NCBI GenBank assembly: GCA_910586125.1
Contig: CAJUHP010000010.1
Coordinates: 1 to 64,000 of the forward strand
Length of the DNA stretch: 64,000 nucleotides
Source: an uncultured Lachnospiraceae bacterium
Lineage (GTDB): Bacteria > Bacillota > Clostridia > Lachnospirales > Lachnospiraceae
Direction: 5' to 3'
The position numbers and the translations under genes were made by a program. Below are positions 33,646 to 43,107 of the stretch, piece after piece (the first letter of the stretch is position 1; each line of letters opens with the position of its first letter). Below the pieces are notes generated by a model. The model worked only from the letters and a program-made list of their open reading frames with translations, did not search any database and had not been told where the DNA came from.

Positions 33646-34443
33646 ATGTGTGATAACAGTGAGGGAAGGCAGGTTTCCGATTTGCCTGGAGACTGCGTCT
33701 TGGCAGAGGGGGAGCGTATGAAAAACGGACATGGGACGATAACCGTCATGAGCTTTAACACACAGCATTGCAGAAATTATATTTCCGGCTTGATAGACTA
33801 TGATGCGGTTGTGGAGGAGATTTGCCGTATTGGGGCGGATATTGTAGGTTTGAATGAGATACGGGGAAAGGGAAGATCGGCAGACTATGAGGCGCAGACA
33901 GAGATTTTGGCCGAAAAGCTGGGCTTTCATTCTTATTTTGCCAAAGCTCTGGATGTGGATGGGATAAACCCTTACGGGAACGCGATCCTCTCCCGGTTTC
34001 CGATTCGCCGGGCCTGGACCGTTGCGATTCCCGATCCAAAAGAGCGGGTTTTTGATCGGGCGCTCTATGAATCCCGCTGTCTGCTGAAGGCTGATATCGA
34101 CGTGGGGGACGGACTGACCGTCTGCGTGGTGCATTTTGGATTGAATCCGGATGAGCAGGATCTTGCTGTAAATACGGTGATCGAACAGATTCGCCCGGAG
34201 AAATGTATTCTTATGGGTGATTTTAATATGACGCCGGAGCAGAAACGATTGAAGCCCATCCATGAAAAAATGTTTGATACGGCGTCGCTGTTTGGCGGGG
34301 AGCGTTTCAGCTATCCGGCGGACAAGCCTGACATGCGGATAGATTATCTCTATACCAGCCGGGAGCTGGAGGTTTTATCCGCGGATATTTTGGCGGATGT
34401 CGTGTCGGATCATCGGCCCTATGTGGCGCAGATCCGGATCTGA
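33646..34443 (+). CDS. Endonuclease/exonuclease/phosphatase family hydrolase
   Basis: The 265-residue protein has the EEP metallohydrolase motifs: VMSFNTQHC at the N-terminus, IVGLNEIRG with the metal-binding Glu, KCILMGDFNMTPEQKRL with the catalytic Asp and Asn, and VSDHRPYVAQIRI with the terminal Asp-His pair. The intracellular form lacks a signal peptide. Either ATG 33646 (after GGGAGGAAGCAGG) or ATG 33718 (after GAGGGGGAG) could be used; the domain itself starts after the second. Substrates range from DNA to phospholipids and are not predictable here. Confidence 0.85.
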   Translation: MCDNSEGRQVSDLPGDCVLAEGERMKNGHGTITVMSFNTQHCRNYISGLIDYDAVVEEICRIGADIVGLNEIRGKGRSADYEAQTEILAEKLGFHSYFAKALDVDGINPYGNAILSRFPIRRAWTVAIPDPKERVFDRALYESRCLLKADIDVGDGLTVCVVHFGLNPDEQDLAVNTVIEQIRPEKCILMGDFNMTPEQKRLKPIHEKMFDTASLFGGERFSYPADKPDMRIDYLYTSRELEVLSADILADVVSDHRPYVAQIRI

Positions 34444-34474
34444 CAGTTTGAAAAGAACCAAGGAGGAGGGAAGA

Positions 34475-35149
34475 ATGGCCGAGAAAAGAATCATCCGAGT
34501 AACCGGAAAAGGAACTATAAAGGTAAAGCCGGACATAACACGCATCACGATGACGCTGGAGGGCTGTTATCCGGAATATGAGGAGGCGCTGAGATGCGCA
34601 GCCGAGGATACGGAAGCGTTAAAGGATATTCTGGAAAACCAGGGGTTTGAGAGGAGCGAAGCCAAAACGCTTTCTTTTCATGTCAATACAAAGCATGAGA
34701 GCTATCAGGAGAAGGATAAGAGCTGGAAACAGCGTTTTTTGGGATATGAGTTTCAGCATATTCTGAAGGTTGAATTGGATTCGGATAACAAAAGGCTGGG
34801 AAGAATCCTCTATGCCCTTGCCAATGCGGTGAAGATTCGTCCGGAGTTCTGTCTGAGCTACAGCGTAAAGGACAGAGAAGCCTCAAAGAACGAACTGCTA
34901 GGCAAGGCGGTTGAGGATGCCAGGAAAAAGGCGGCAGTCTTAACACAGGCGGCGGGAGTCTCCCTGAAAGAGATTCAGAGCATTGATTATTCTTGGGAGG
35001 AGATAAATTTTGAGTGCCGTCCGATGAGAGCCAATATGCTGATGGAAAAAAGCTGCGCGGCTGAGGAGGGCAGCTATGAAATGGATATAGAGCCCGATGA
35101 GATCCAGGCGTCGGATACGGTGACAGTGGTGTGGGAGATTGGAGGATGA
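34475..35149 (+). CDS. SIMPL (DUF541) domain protein
   Basis: The 224-residue protein starts at ATG 34475 behind AAGGAGGAGGGAAG. The SIMPL/DUF541 pattern is clear: RIIRVTGKGTIKVKPDITRI, DTEALKDILENQGFERSEAK and a C-terminal DTVTVVWEIGG strand. Relatives include E. coli YggE and Brucella BP26, which form channel-like oligomers in the envelope, but this copy has no signal peptide. It lies 32 bases after the EEP hydrolase gene and may be cotranscribed. Confidence 0.88.
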   Translation: MAEKRIIRVTGKGTIKVKPDITRITMTLEGCYPEYEEALRCAAEDTEALKDILENQGFERSEAKTLSFHVNTKHESYQEKDKSWKQRFLGYEFQHILKVELDSDNKRLGRILYALANAVKIRPEFCLSYSVKDREASKNELLGKAVEDARKKAAVLTQAAGVSLKEIQSIDYSWEEINFECRPMRANMLMEKSCAAEEGSYEMDIEPDEIQASDTVTVVWEIGG

Positions 35150-35234
35150 AAAGGCAGCTTTAAATCTTGAAATAGACGAGAAGATAGCGGCACGGTCAAA
35201 AAGTATTTCTCCTGAATAGAAGATATCATTCTGT

Positions 35235-35276
35235 CAGGAGCAGGCGGTAGATACAGCCGTTTGTGCTCCTGGCAGC
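35235..35276. repeat. Hairpin between convergent genes
   Basis: CAGGAGCA pairs with TGCTCCTG across a loop of about 20 bases, between the SIMPL gene and the end of the haem cluster. No T-run follows, so a terminator role is doubtful. Confidence 0.3.
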
Positions 35277-35320
35277 GTTGTGATATCCGCAGCGTTGCGG
35301 CGGCGCCGTTTTCGGAATCG

Positions 35321-37723
35321 CTATAAGTGACCGCCGGCAGATGACGGCGGCAAAAGCATTTTCACCATGTCTTCGTAGGAAGCCTCCTCCGCCTCCTTCA
35401 CATCAAAAAACCCCAGAGCGGCCAGCGCGGTCGTGGTTTTAGGGCCTATGCTGTAAAGGCGCTGCCGGTTCATGGCAACGGTTTCCTTCGCGGCGCGGTT
35501 CAGACGTCTGGCCGAGGAAGCGCAGGTGAAGAGAATCCCGTCATAGAGGGGCGGCTTGGGAGAAGGCGTTTCCTGAGAAGGGGAGCCCGGCAGGACAATC
35601 TCCGCTGCCTCCGCATTTTCATAAACCGCCCGCTCTTCATAATGGCATCGTCCGCTCAATATTTCTTTCAGTGAGCCCTGGCCGTCCTTTCCCCTCAGAT
35701 ACAGCACATGTTCGTCGGCGGAGAGGATATTCTTCAAAGCCAGCGCCAGCGCGCCGCTGTTCCAGGTATCGGGAATCAGATCCGCATAGAGGCCATGCTG
35801 CTGCAGCGAGCCGGCTGTTTTGCCGCCGATGGCGGCGATCCGGCAGCCTCCCAGATGCCGGATGTCAAGCCGGGCATCGCGCAGATTGGCAAAGAAATGC
35901 TCCACCCCGTTTTTGCTGGTGAACAGAAGCCAGTCTGTCTTCTGAAGCAGTTCCTCTGTCAGTTCGGCACGGCATGTCCGAATGGTTCCGACCGTTACCT
36001 CGTCCACGGCAGCGCCCTTCTCCCGCAGCAGTCCGGCCAGAACAGAGGGGTTGGGGCCGATGCAGGGAAGAAGATAACGGCGTCCGAACAGCGGACGGTT
36101 TTCAAAGAAATTCAGGGAATCCCGAAGCTTTACCACATTTCCCACTACGATCAGGGCCGGGGAGGGCAGGCAGGCCCGGCTGGCCTTCTCGGCCAGGTGA
36201 CGCAGATCCGAAACCAGAGTTTTCTGCTGCAGCGTCGTGGCATGGGAGATCAGCGCGGCGCCGGTATCCGCCGGCATGCCGGCGGCAAGAAGCTTTTTTG
36301 CGATTTGGGCGACCTTGTCCAGCCCCATCAGAAAAACACAGGTATCTGTTCCCCTGGCCATAGCGTGAAAATCGATGTCGGCCAGTTCGTCTCTGTGGCT
36401 GTGAGCTGTCACCACATGGAAACCGGAAGCAATGCCCCTGTGAGTGACGGGAATACCGGCATAGGCCGGTCCGGCCAGAGCAGAACTGATGCCGGGAATC
36501 ACTTCAAAGGGAACGCCGTGTTCCCACAGAGAAAGACCTTCTTCGCCGCCTCTTCCAAACACATAGTTATCGCCGCCTTTGAGCCGTACGACCCGGTTGT
36601 ACTCCATACTTTTGCGGATCAGAAGCCGGTTGATATCCTCCTGTTTCATGGTGTGATGACGGCTGGCCTTTCCGACATAAATCTTTTCGCAGGAGGGGGA
36701 GGCGTGACCGAGCAGGGTGGGGCAGGCCAGGCGGTCGTACACGATGCAGTCTGCCTGCCGGATGGCCCTTAGCCCTTTCTCTGTAATCAGTCCCGGATCG
36801 CCGGGGCCGGCTCCGACCAGCGAAACCAGCCCGGACAATTGCTGCCGGATGCGGCGGGCCGCCTCTTTTGCGAGTTCCGCAGGGATGGAGCCGGCAGTCT
36901 CGGAAAATGCCAGCTTCTTTCCGTCGGCGCTGCCGAACATGGCGCGCAGCCGGTATTCCTCCGGTCCTGTCTTCTCGCAGACGGCGCCTACCGGCATATG
37001 GCAGTCACCGCCCATGGCCTGCAGAAAATTCCGCTCAGCCGCCGCTGCGCCGGCCGTCTCCTCATCTCCGAGAGCATCCAGCAGATGACAAAGTTCCTCG
37101 TCATCCTTTCGGATCTCCAGCGCCAGAACTCCCTGAGCCGGAGCCGGCACCATCTGCCCCGGTTCGAGATAGCAGGTGATCCGGTCCTGCATTCCCAGCC
37201 GGTGCATCCCGGCCGCTGCCAGCACAATGCCGTCCAGCTTCTCCTCCTCCATTTTGCGCAGTCGGGTGTCCACATTTCCCCGGATATCCACAACCGAGAG
37301 ATCCGGGCGAAGGCGAAGAAGCTGAAATTTCCGGCGGGGACTTCCGGTCCCGATGACCGCGCCCGCAGGAAGCTCGGACAGATCTTTTTTTTCCCGCAGA
37401 ATCAGCACGTCTCTGGGGTCCTCTCTCTTCCAGGGCCGCGTAAAGAGAAGCCCGTCTGCCGGCAAAGCGGGCATATCCTTCATGCTGTGGACGCCGATAT
37501 CCAGAGCGCCGTCTAAGAGCTGTTCCTCGATCTCACGGACAAACACGCCCTTGTCCCCGATCTGATTCAGCGGGCGGTCCTGCACGCGATCTCCGGTGGT
37601 CTGTACGGTCTGAATGATAAAGGTATGCTCCGGATACGTTTCGGCCAGCCTGTTCTGTATGAGATGGGCCTGTACCAGAGCCAGTTTGGAGCCTCTGGTT
37701 CCGATTACAAATTGTCTGCTCAT
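35321..37723 (-). CDS. hemC-cobA-hemD: Trifunctional HemC-CobA-HemD fusion
   Basis: This single 800-residue protein covers three successive steps. Residues 1-300 are hydroxymethylbilane synthase (VIGTRGSKLALVQAHLIQ; cofactor cysteine in GGDCHMPVGA, Cys241). Residues about 300-540 are uroporphyrinogen-III C-methyltransferase (SLVGAGPGDPGLITEKGL, EVIPGISSALAGPAYAGIPV). Residues about 545-800 are uroporphyrinogen-III synthase. It would convert porphobilinogen through uroporphyrinogen III to precorrin-2. CobA-HemD fusions are common in Clostridia; having HemC in front as well is much less usual. It overlaps hemA by four bases. The junctions are open and unbroken. Confidence 0.93.
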   Translation of the reverse strand: MSRQFVIGTRGSKLALVQAHLIQNRLAETYPEHTFIIQTVQTTGDRVQDRPLNQIGDKGVFVREIEEQLLDGALDIGVHSMKDMPALPADGLLFTRPWKREDPRDVLILREKKDLSELPAGAVIGTGSPRRKFQLLRLRPDLSVVDIRGNVDTRLRKMEEEKLDGIVLAAAGMHRLGMQDRITCYLEPGQMVPAPAQGVLALEIRKDDEELCHLLDALGDEETAGAAAAERNFLQAMGGDCHMPVGAVCEKTGPEEYRLRAMFGSADGKKLAFSETAGSIPAELAKEAARRIRQQLSGLVSLVGAGPGDPGLITEKGLRAIRQADCIVYDRLACPTLLGHASPSCEKIYVGKASRHHTMKQEDINRLLIRKSMEYNRVVRLKGGDNYVFGRGGEEGLSLWEHGVPFEVIPGISSALAGPAYAGIPVTHRGIASGFHVVTAHSHRDELADIDFHAMARGTDTCVFLMGLDKVAQIAKKLLAAGMPADTGAALISHATTLQQKTLVSDLRHLAEKASRACLPSPALIVVGNVVKLRDSLNFFENRPLFGRRYLLPCIGPNPSVLAGLLREKGAAVDEVTVGTIRTCRAELTEELLQKTDWLLFTSKNGVEHFFANLRDARLDIRHLGGCRIAAIGGKTAGSLQQHGLYADLIPDTWNSGALALALKNILSADEHVLYLRGKDGQGSLKEILSGRCHYEERAVYENAEAAEIVLPGSPSQETPSPKPPLYDGILFTCASSARRLNRAAKETVAMNRQRLYSIGPKTTTALAALGFFDVKEAEEASYEDMVKMLLPPSSAGGHL

Positions 37724-38985
37724 TTTTCTTCTCCTTCCGGCGCGTTTGACTCCTGTTGTCCAAGCTGAAACAATTGCTCCACGACAGAGCGGATCTCATC
37801 CTGCCGCTTGGCGGATTGCAGATGCTTCAGCTCCTGAATCGGTTCCCGCAAAAGGCGCTGCAGCGATGCGTTCAGGACTTTGCGCAGCAATTTTTGTTCT
37901 CTGGCGGTGAGTGTCATTTTTCGGTTCAGATAAGAGAAGCTGTCCTCGACAATCTCGCCGCAGCGCTGCTGCAGAGAGCAGATCGTAGAATCCATACGGC
38001 TCTGCATCAGCCACGCTTCGGTTTCATCCAGGGCCTGTTCGATAAAGCGGCGGCTTTCCTCCACCAGCCGCTCCCGCTCGCGGAGATTTTCCTGAACCGT
38101 AGTCTGGAGGCTGTCCAGATTGATCAGGCACACCAACGGATTTTCGGCAAGCGCCATATCCACGTCCCTGGGCGCCGCAAGATCCAGAAAGGTTATGGGC
38201 CGCGCCGGTTGAAATTCTTCCCGGCGTACCACCAGATGGGGGGAAGCGGTGGCCGTGACAACAATATCGCAGGCCGCCATCTCCTCATAGCGCTGTTCAT
38301 ACCCAATGACACGCATCTGCGGGAATTCTCCGCGCAGCCTGGCGGCGTGTGACAGCGTTCGGCTGCAGACGGTCACAAGGCCGGCTTGTCCGTCATAGAG
38401 ATAGCGCAGAGCCAGCACGGCGGTTTTGCCGCTGCCGATCAAAAGAACACGCTTTCCGGCGATACCGCAGAGCTCGTCCAGGCGGCGGATACCGACATAG
38501 CCGACGCTCAGAGGTCTTTCACTGATTCTTAACTCCGTCTTTATCTTCTTGGCACAGGTCACGGCGTCGCGGACGACGCGGTTCAGCTCTTTTTTACTGT
38601 AGCCCATGGTCCGGGCAAAGTCGGCGGCCTCTTTTACCTGGCCCAGAATCTGGTCCTCACCCAGCACCAGGGATTCCAGGCCGGCGGCAATCCGAAACAG
38701 GCCGGCCATTGCCTGGCGTCCCTGCCGCTGGCTCAGGCACTCAGAGAGAGAAACCTGGGAAAACATATCCTGGTAGATGCGACGCATGGCCTGCGGCTGC
38801 CCGGTATCGGAATAAAAATAGTAAACTTCGCTGCGGTTGCAGGTGGACAGCACCATACACTGATCGACGCCGGCCTTCTCGGCCTGCTGGAAAAATGCCA
38901 GCTTCATAGCGTCGGTGAAGGAGGTCTGATCCCGGATGTCCAGTCCCGCTTTTTTGTAATTTACTCCCAGAAAGCCAAATTCCAT
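37720..38985 (-). CDS. hemA: Glutamyl-tRNA reductase
   Basis: The 421-residue enzyme reduces glutamyl-tRNA to glutamate-1-semialdehyde, the first step of the C5 route. The catalytic cysteine is Cys49 in VLSTCNRSEVYYF. LVLGEDQILGQVKEA and the NADP-binding VLLIGSGKTAVLALRYL are family marks, with a C-terminal dimerisation helix. It begins MEFGFLGVNYKKAGLDIRDQ and overlaps the downstream trifunctional gene by four bases. Together with hemL and hemB in the same cluster it supplies porphobilinogen. Confidence 0.95.
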   Translation of the reverse strand: MEFGFLGVNYKKAGLDIRDQTSFTDAMKLAFFQQAEKAGVDQCMVLSTCNRSEVYYFYSDTGQPQAMRRIYQDMFSQVSLSECLSQRQGRQAMAGLFRIAAGLESLVLGEDQILGQVKEAADFARTMGYSKKELNRVVRDAVTCAKKIKTELRISERPLSVGYVGIRRLDELCGIAGKRVLLIGSGKTAVLALRYLYDGQAGLVTVCSRTLSHAARLRGEFPQMRVIGYEQRYEEMAACDIVVTATASPHLVVRREEFQPARPITFLDLAAPRDVDMALAENPLVCLINLDSLQTTVQENLRERERLVEESRRFIEQALDETEAWLMQSRMDSTICSLQQRCGEIVEDSFSYLNRKMTLTAREQKLLRKVLNASLQRLLREPIQELKHLQSAKRQDEIRSVVEQLFQLGQQESNAPEGEEK

Positions 38986-39117
38986 GCGTTTGTTCCTCTT
39001 TTCTATTTTGACAGTATGATTAGCCGCACTTGTCTTTCCGGATCTTCGCGGCAGTGTGATTCCTCAAAAAAGAGGCCGCATCCGGCAGCCCCTTTCCACT
39101 GTGCGGCAAGACCGCTT

Positions 39118-40173
39118 CTACCCGATATATCCTGCAAAGAGGAAGGTAAAGAGATACGAAGCGGCGGCCACGCAGGCCCAGGTGATTCCGCCCAGGGCAA
39201 TCGGCTTTAAGCCCTTGGAGAATACATCCTTAAACTTGATCTTAAAGCCGACGCCGGCCAGAGCGGAGGCAAACAGGAATTTGCTGGCGGTCTGCATCAG
39301 GCTGACGCCCTTGTCGCTGAACGCGCCGAATGTGTTCAGTCCGGCCATAACGATAAACCAGAGGATGAACATGGGGAATGTTTTGCGCACAACGGCAAAA
39401 ATGCTGTCGCCGCTGCCGGCCTCGCCGTTCTTCTTCGCATCCTTTGCCATCAAAACAGTCCAGGCAATGGCGACAAAAATCAGCATGGTGGTGCGCACCA
39501 GCTTTACATTCAGGGCGCCGTTGAAATCCGGGTTGTTGATCATGGCCTGGAAGGTGGCCTGAGCGCCCGCCACGGAAGAGGTATCGTTGATGGCCGTACC
39601 GGCTACAAAGGCAAACTGATTGTCGGTAAAGCCGATGGCCGACGCGATGTAGGGATAGGAGAACGCCGATATGGTGTCAAACAAAAAGATTGCCGCCATG
39701 CCGAACGCAATCTCCGCGTCGGTCGCCTTAATAATACGGCTGAGGGTGGCGATTGCCGTGCCGCCGCAGATGCAGGTGCCGCCTCCCACCAGGACGGAGG
39801 TATTCTTGGTCACGCCGATCTTTTTGCCGATCAGCAGAGCCGCGCCGAAGGACAGAAAGATATTGAAGATAATCAGGGGCAGAGCCTTGACGCCCGTGCC
39901 CAGGATCGAGGCGAAACTCAAGGTGCCGCCGGTCAGAATAATGCCCCAGTTCAGGAATTGTTTGCTGCAGTAGGTAGTTCCCTCTTTAAATCCCTTATCA
40001 AGAGTGGGAATCATATTGCAGATAATCATGGAGACGAGCAGAGCCACCATGGGACCGCCCATGACAACGCGGTCAAACAACGCTTTTTGCAGATCGGTTG
40101 ACTTGGTAGCCAGCAGGCCGATCAGCAGGCACAAAAGAATTGCGCCGGTTTTTTTCTTGGAATTCATACTCAT
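39118..40173 (-). CDS. YeiH/UPF0324 family putative sulfate exporter
   Basis: The 351-residue membrane protein has about ten transmembrane helices and the signature VLVGGGTCICGGTAIATLSR, with VAGTAINDTSSVAGA further on, as in YeiH/UPF0324 (PSE family). Members near sulfur metabolism genes are proposed to move sulfate, sulfite or organosulfonates. Here it lies between the sirohaem sulfite reductase gene and hemA on the same strand, which supports a role in sulfite or sulfonate handling. Direction and exact substrate are unproven. Confidence 0.87.
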   Translation of the reverse strand: MSMNSKKKTGAILLCLLIGLLATKSTDLQKALFDRVVMGGPMVALLVSMIICNMIPTLDKGFKEGTTYCSKQFLNWGIILTGGTLSFASILGTGVKALPLIIFNIFLSFGAALLIGKKIGVTKNTSVLVGGGTCICGGTAIATLSRIIKATDAEIAFGMAAIFLFDTISAFSYPYIASAIGFTDNQFAFVAGTAINDTSSVAGAQATFQAMINNPDFNGALNVKLVRTTMLIFVAIAWTVLMAKDAKKNGEAGSGDSIFAVVRKTFPMFILWFIVMAGLNTFGAFSDKGVSLMQTASKFLFASALAGVGFKIKFKDVFSKGLKPIALGGITWACVAAASYLFTFLFAGYIG

Positions 40174-40280
40174 TACCTCTTATTGTATTCGGCTTTGGAG
40201 CCAGGCAAAATAGCGATGGCGTGCCTGAAAATGCTTTCCGACTGCTCTTTCAGGCGCTTTCTAGGCTGTGACAGAGCGCC

Positions 40281-40307
40281 GGCCGCTTTGCTGCGGCCGG
40301 CTTTTAT
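40281..40307. repeat. GC-rich hairpin between sulfite reductase and exporter genes
   Basis: GCCGGCCGC and GCGGCCGGC form a nine-base-pair stem with a six-base loop. The T-run lies on the plus-strand side, opposite to the direction of transcription of the surrounding genes. On the minus strand it is a leader or processing hairpin rather than a classical terminator. Confidence 0.45.
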
Positions 40308-40345
40308 GGAAACAGTAATCATGCAGACCGGTGAGCCGGGGGCGA

Positions 40346-41296
40346 TCAGCAGGTCGCGCCTCCTACCAGATGCAGTTTGGCGTCCAGGATCTCCTGTTTT
40401 CTCTCCAGCAGATCGTTGGACAGAAGCTGCCTTTCCACCTCCTCAAAACCGATGCGGGCGATTGTGTCGGCAAAGCGCTCGCCGGTCTTGCCCTGCTCGC
40501 GGAACAGAAGAATGGCTTTTTCCACGGTGTCCAGCATCTCTTCCTCAGAGGTGAAGATTTTGGACAGGGGACGGCCGTGCGCCGTCTTTTTGCCCCAGCG
40601 GCCTCCGATGTAGATTTTGAAGCCGGGAGTCCCCTCCTCGATGACGTCAAACGGACATTTCGCGACACAGCGGCCGCAGTTGTTGCAGACTTCCGTATCC
40701 AGGACAATCTCGCCGTCTTCCATCTTGGCCGCTCCCATAGGACAGGCTGTCTCCACCTGGCATTTCTTGCAGCCGTTGCACAGATCCGCGTCCACATTGG
40801 GGATCAACTGGCCGATGATGCCCAGATCATTTAAGTCCGGCTTTACGCAGTTGTTGGGGCAGCCGCCGGTGGCGATCTTGAACTTGTGCGGCAGCTTTAC
40901 CGTGTGATACCCTTTGTAGAAGCGCTCGTGGATCGTCTCGGACAGCGCAAACGTGTCGTAGAGTCCGTACTGGCAGGTGGTTCCCTTGCAGGCCACAACC
41001 GGGCGGACCAGAGAGCCGGTGCCGCCGGTTTCGAGACCGGCTTTGGCGATATACTCGCGGAATGGTTCAATGTTGTCATAGTGAACGCCTCTCACCTCCA
41101 CGGTCAGGCGCGTGGTGAATTCCACGTCGCCGTTGCCGAATTTCTCAGCGGCCTCAGCGATGACTTTAGCCTGTTCGGCGGTAATCTTGCCGTTTATCGT
41201 GATAATACGGGCGTTGAAGCAGTCGGTTCCCTTGTTGTTTAAAAAGCCGAGCGCCTTGACTTTCTTGATCTCATCGGGTTTTAATGTGCATGCCAT
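40346..41296 (-). CDS. Sirohaem sulfite (or nitrite) reductase with ferredoxin domain
   Basis: This 316-residue protein resembles the AsrC/dissimilatory type. Residues 1-150 are the ferredoxin-like half domain and start of the sirohaem domain. Cysteine ligands for the coupled sirohaem-Fe4S4 centre occur in ACKGTTCQYG and TGGCPNNCVKPDLNDLG. An inserted ferredoxin domain with two clusters has CNGCKKCQVETACPMGA and CNNCGRCVAKCPFDV. It should reduce sulfite to sulfide with electrons delivered through its clusters. The ATG follows AAAAGGAGAAC. AsrA and AsrB partners are absent nearby, so the electron donor may be the adjacent flavoprotein or ferredoxin. Confidence 0.88.
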   Translation of the reverse strand: MACTLKPDEIKKVKALGFLNNKGTDCFNARIITINGKITAEQAKVIAEAAEKFGNGDVEFTTRLTVEVRGVHYDNIEPFREYIAKAGLETGGTGSLVRPVVACKGTTCQYGLYDTFALSETIHERFYKGYHTVKLPHKFKIATGGCPNNCVKPDLNDLGIIGQLIPNVDADLCNGCKKCQVETACPMGAAKMEDGEIVLDTEVCNNCGRCVAKCPFDVIEEGTPGFKIYIGGRWGKKTAHGRPLSKIFTSEEEMLDTVEKAILLFREQGKTGERFADTIARIGFEEVERQLLSNDLLERKQEILDAKLHLVGGATC

Positions 41297-41352
41297 AATC
41301 GTTCTCCTTTTATACTTTGGTGGTGCGCCAAACGGCGCACAGGGGGTAAGGT

Positions 41353-42978
41353 TTAAGCTTCCACGTCGCTGAAGGTGATGCCGCCTTCCAATACTCTGGT
41401 ATTTTGATATCCGTAGTGCTTCAGCCGGTTCTGGAGCAGGTAGGCTCTCTTGCCCTTATTGCAGACCAGAAGGATCTTCTCGTCCGGATTCAGGCCGTCC
41501 ACCGGGCCTTCGACCGAGGTCAGATCGACATAGGGCGCGCCCGCAATCGAGGGGACCAGGCAGGCGTCCACAACCTTGTAGCCTTCGGCTTCTCCGGCAG
41601 CATACTGAGCCGGCGTGAAGGTCTCAAATTTGCCGTTGATCTTGTTCATCAGTATGTTCAGCGTGTTGGCGAACGGATGAATGGCGGTGGAGAACGGAGG
41701 CGCATAGGCCAGATCCATGTCGGCTAAGTCGGTCAGGGTGGCCTTCATCATGATACCGGTGACAGCCACGTCCACGACTTTATCTACAGCGCCGGAGCCC
41801 AGGACCTGCACGCCCAGCAGCTTCAGAGAAGCCCGATCCGCGATCATCTTGATGATGAAGGTGCTGGCGTCGGGATAGTAGTGGGCCTTGTCGTCCACCA
41901 CCGTGACGACGCTGACCGGATCGTAACCTTCTGACGCAGCCTGGGCCTCGGTGAGTCCGGTCCGGCCCACGTTGAGTCCGGGCAGCTTGCAGACGGCGGT
42001 GGCCAGAGCGCCGCGATATCCCAGTCTGGCTCCCATGATGTTCTGGGCGATCAGACGTCCGTCGATGTTGGCCGTGGAGCCCATAGGGGACCAGGCGGCC
42101 TTGCCGGTCATGGCGTTATGTACCATCGCGCAGTCGCCGGCCGCATAGATGTCGGGAAGATTGGTTTCGCCGTACTCATTGGTGAGGATCGTTCCCTTGA
42201 ACATCTCGATGCCGGAATCCGCCAGAAACGCGGTATTGGGCCGGATGCCGGCGCTCAAGACCACCAGATCGGCCTTGTAGGTTTTCTTGCTGGTGACGAC
42301 CTTTTCCACCTTGCTGCCGCTTCCCTCCAGAGCGGTCACGGCCACGCCGGTGATCACCGGAATGCCGCTCTCCTGAAGCTTACCCTCGGCGTAGGCGGCC
42401 ATCTCCGGGTCAAAGCCGGGCAGAGCCTGGGGAGCCATATCCAGCACAAAGGGGCGGATGCCCTGAAGCTTTAAGTTTTCTGCGATCTCCAGGCCGATAT
42501 AGCCGGCACCCACGACGACCGCCTTCTTGATATTGCCGGAATCCACCGCATCGCGCAGGCGCACGGCATCCTCCGGGGTCCTCATGAAAAACACGTTTTC
42601 CAGATCGCAGCCCTCGATGGGGGGCTTGACAGGGCTGGCGCCCACAGCGATCACCAGCTTGTCATAGCCGTAGACCGTTTCCTCACCGGTCTTTAAATCG
42701 ACAGCGGTCACTTTCTTGGATGCCGGGTCAACCTTGGTGGCTTCCACCTCGGTCAGCACCTTGGCTCCGGTCAGCTTGGCGTACTTCTCCGGCGTGTTTA
42801 CGATCAGTTGAGCTCTCTCCTCGATCACATGGCCCACATAGTAGGGAAGTCCGCAGCCGGCATAGGAAATATTTTTTCCCTTGTTCAGTACAGTGACTTC
42901 GTTGCCGCGGTCTTCCCGCATCAGCTTAGCGGCGATTTTGGTTCCGGCGGCAACCCCGCCCAATACCAATACCTTCAT
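41353..42978 (-). CDS. CoA-disulfide-reductase-like flavoprotein with C-terminal rhodanese
   Basis: The 541-residue FAD/NAD(P) oxidoreductase has the FAD motif VLVLGGVAAGTKIAAKLM and the redox cysteine in ISYAGCGLPYYVG (Cys at about 44). Its second nucleotide motif is AVVVGAGYIGLEIAENL and it has a dimerisation domain. A rhodanese domain follows from about residue 455, with LVCNKGKRAYLLQNRL providing a cysteine loop. Such fusions act on persulfides, polysulfide or CoA-disulfides. The gene precedes the sulfite reductase gene by 56 bases and is divergent from a LysR gene, so it likely belongs to a sulfur reduction operon. Confidence 0.9.
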   Translation of the reverse strand: MKVLVLGGVAAGTKIAAKLMREDRGNEVTVLNKGKNISYAGCGLPYYVGHVIEERAQLIVNTPEKYAKLTGAKVLTEVEATKVDPASKKVTAVDLKTGEETVYGYDKLVIAVGASPVKPPIEGCDLENVFFMRTPEDAVRLRDAVDSGNIKKAVVVGAGYIGLEIAENLKLQGIRPFVLDMAPQALPGFDPEMAAYAEGKLQESGIPVITGVAVTALEGSGSKVEKVVTSKKTYKADLVVLSAGIRPNTAFLADSGIEMFKGTILTNEYGETNLPDIYAAGDCAMVHNAMTGKAAWSPMGSTANIDGRLIAQNIMGARLGYRGALATAVCKLPGLNVGRTGLTEAQAASEGYDPVSVVTVVDDKAHYYPDASTFIIKMIADRASLKLLGVQVLGSGAVDKVVDVAVTGIMMKATLTDLADMDLAYAPPFSTAIHPFANTLNILMNKINGKFETFTPAQYAAGEAEGYKVVDACLVPSIAGAPYVDLTSVEGPVDGLNPDEKILLVCNKGKRAYLLQNRLKHYGYQNTRVLEGGITFSDVEA

Positions 42979-43107
42979 GTTTTACCTCCTGTTTTTGTAT
43001 AGAATCGACAAAGTTTGCCATGATATTATCTTAGCACTTGCAAAGCTTTCCGTAAAATAGTATTATTCAAATGGATAGATAGGAATTTTACTATAGGAGG
43101 AAGAAAT

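Noticed and set aside
35708..36772. Plus-strand frame of 354 codons
   Set aside because: Shadow of the GC-rich hemC-cobA-hemD gene on the other strand. Composition mirrors the real gene and no motif is present.
40281..40307. Terminator after the sulfite reductase gene
   Set aside because: The stem is strong, but the T-run is on the wrong side for minus-strand transcription.
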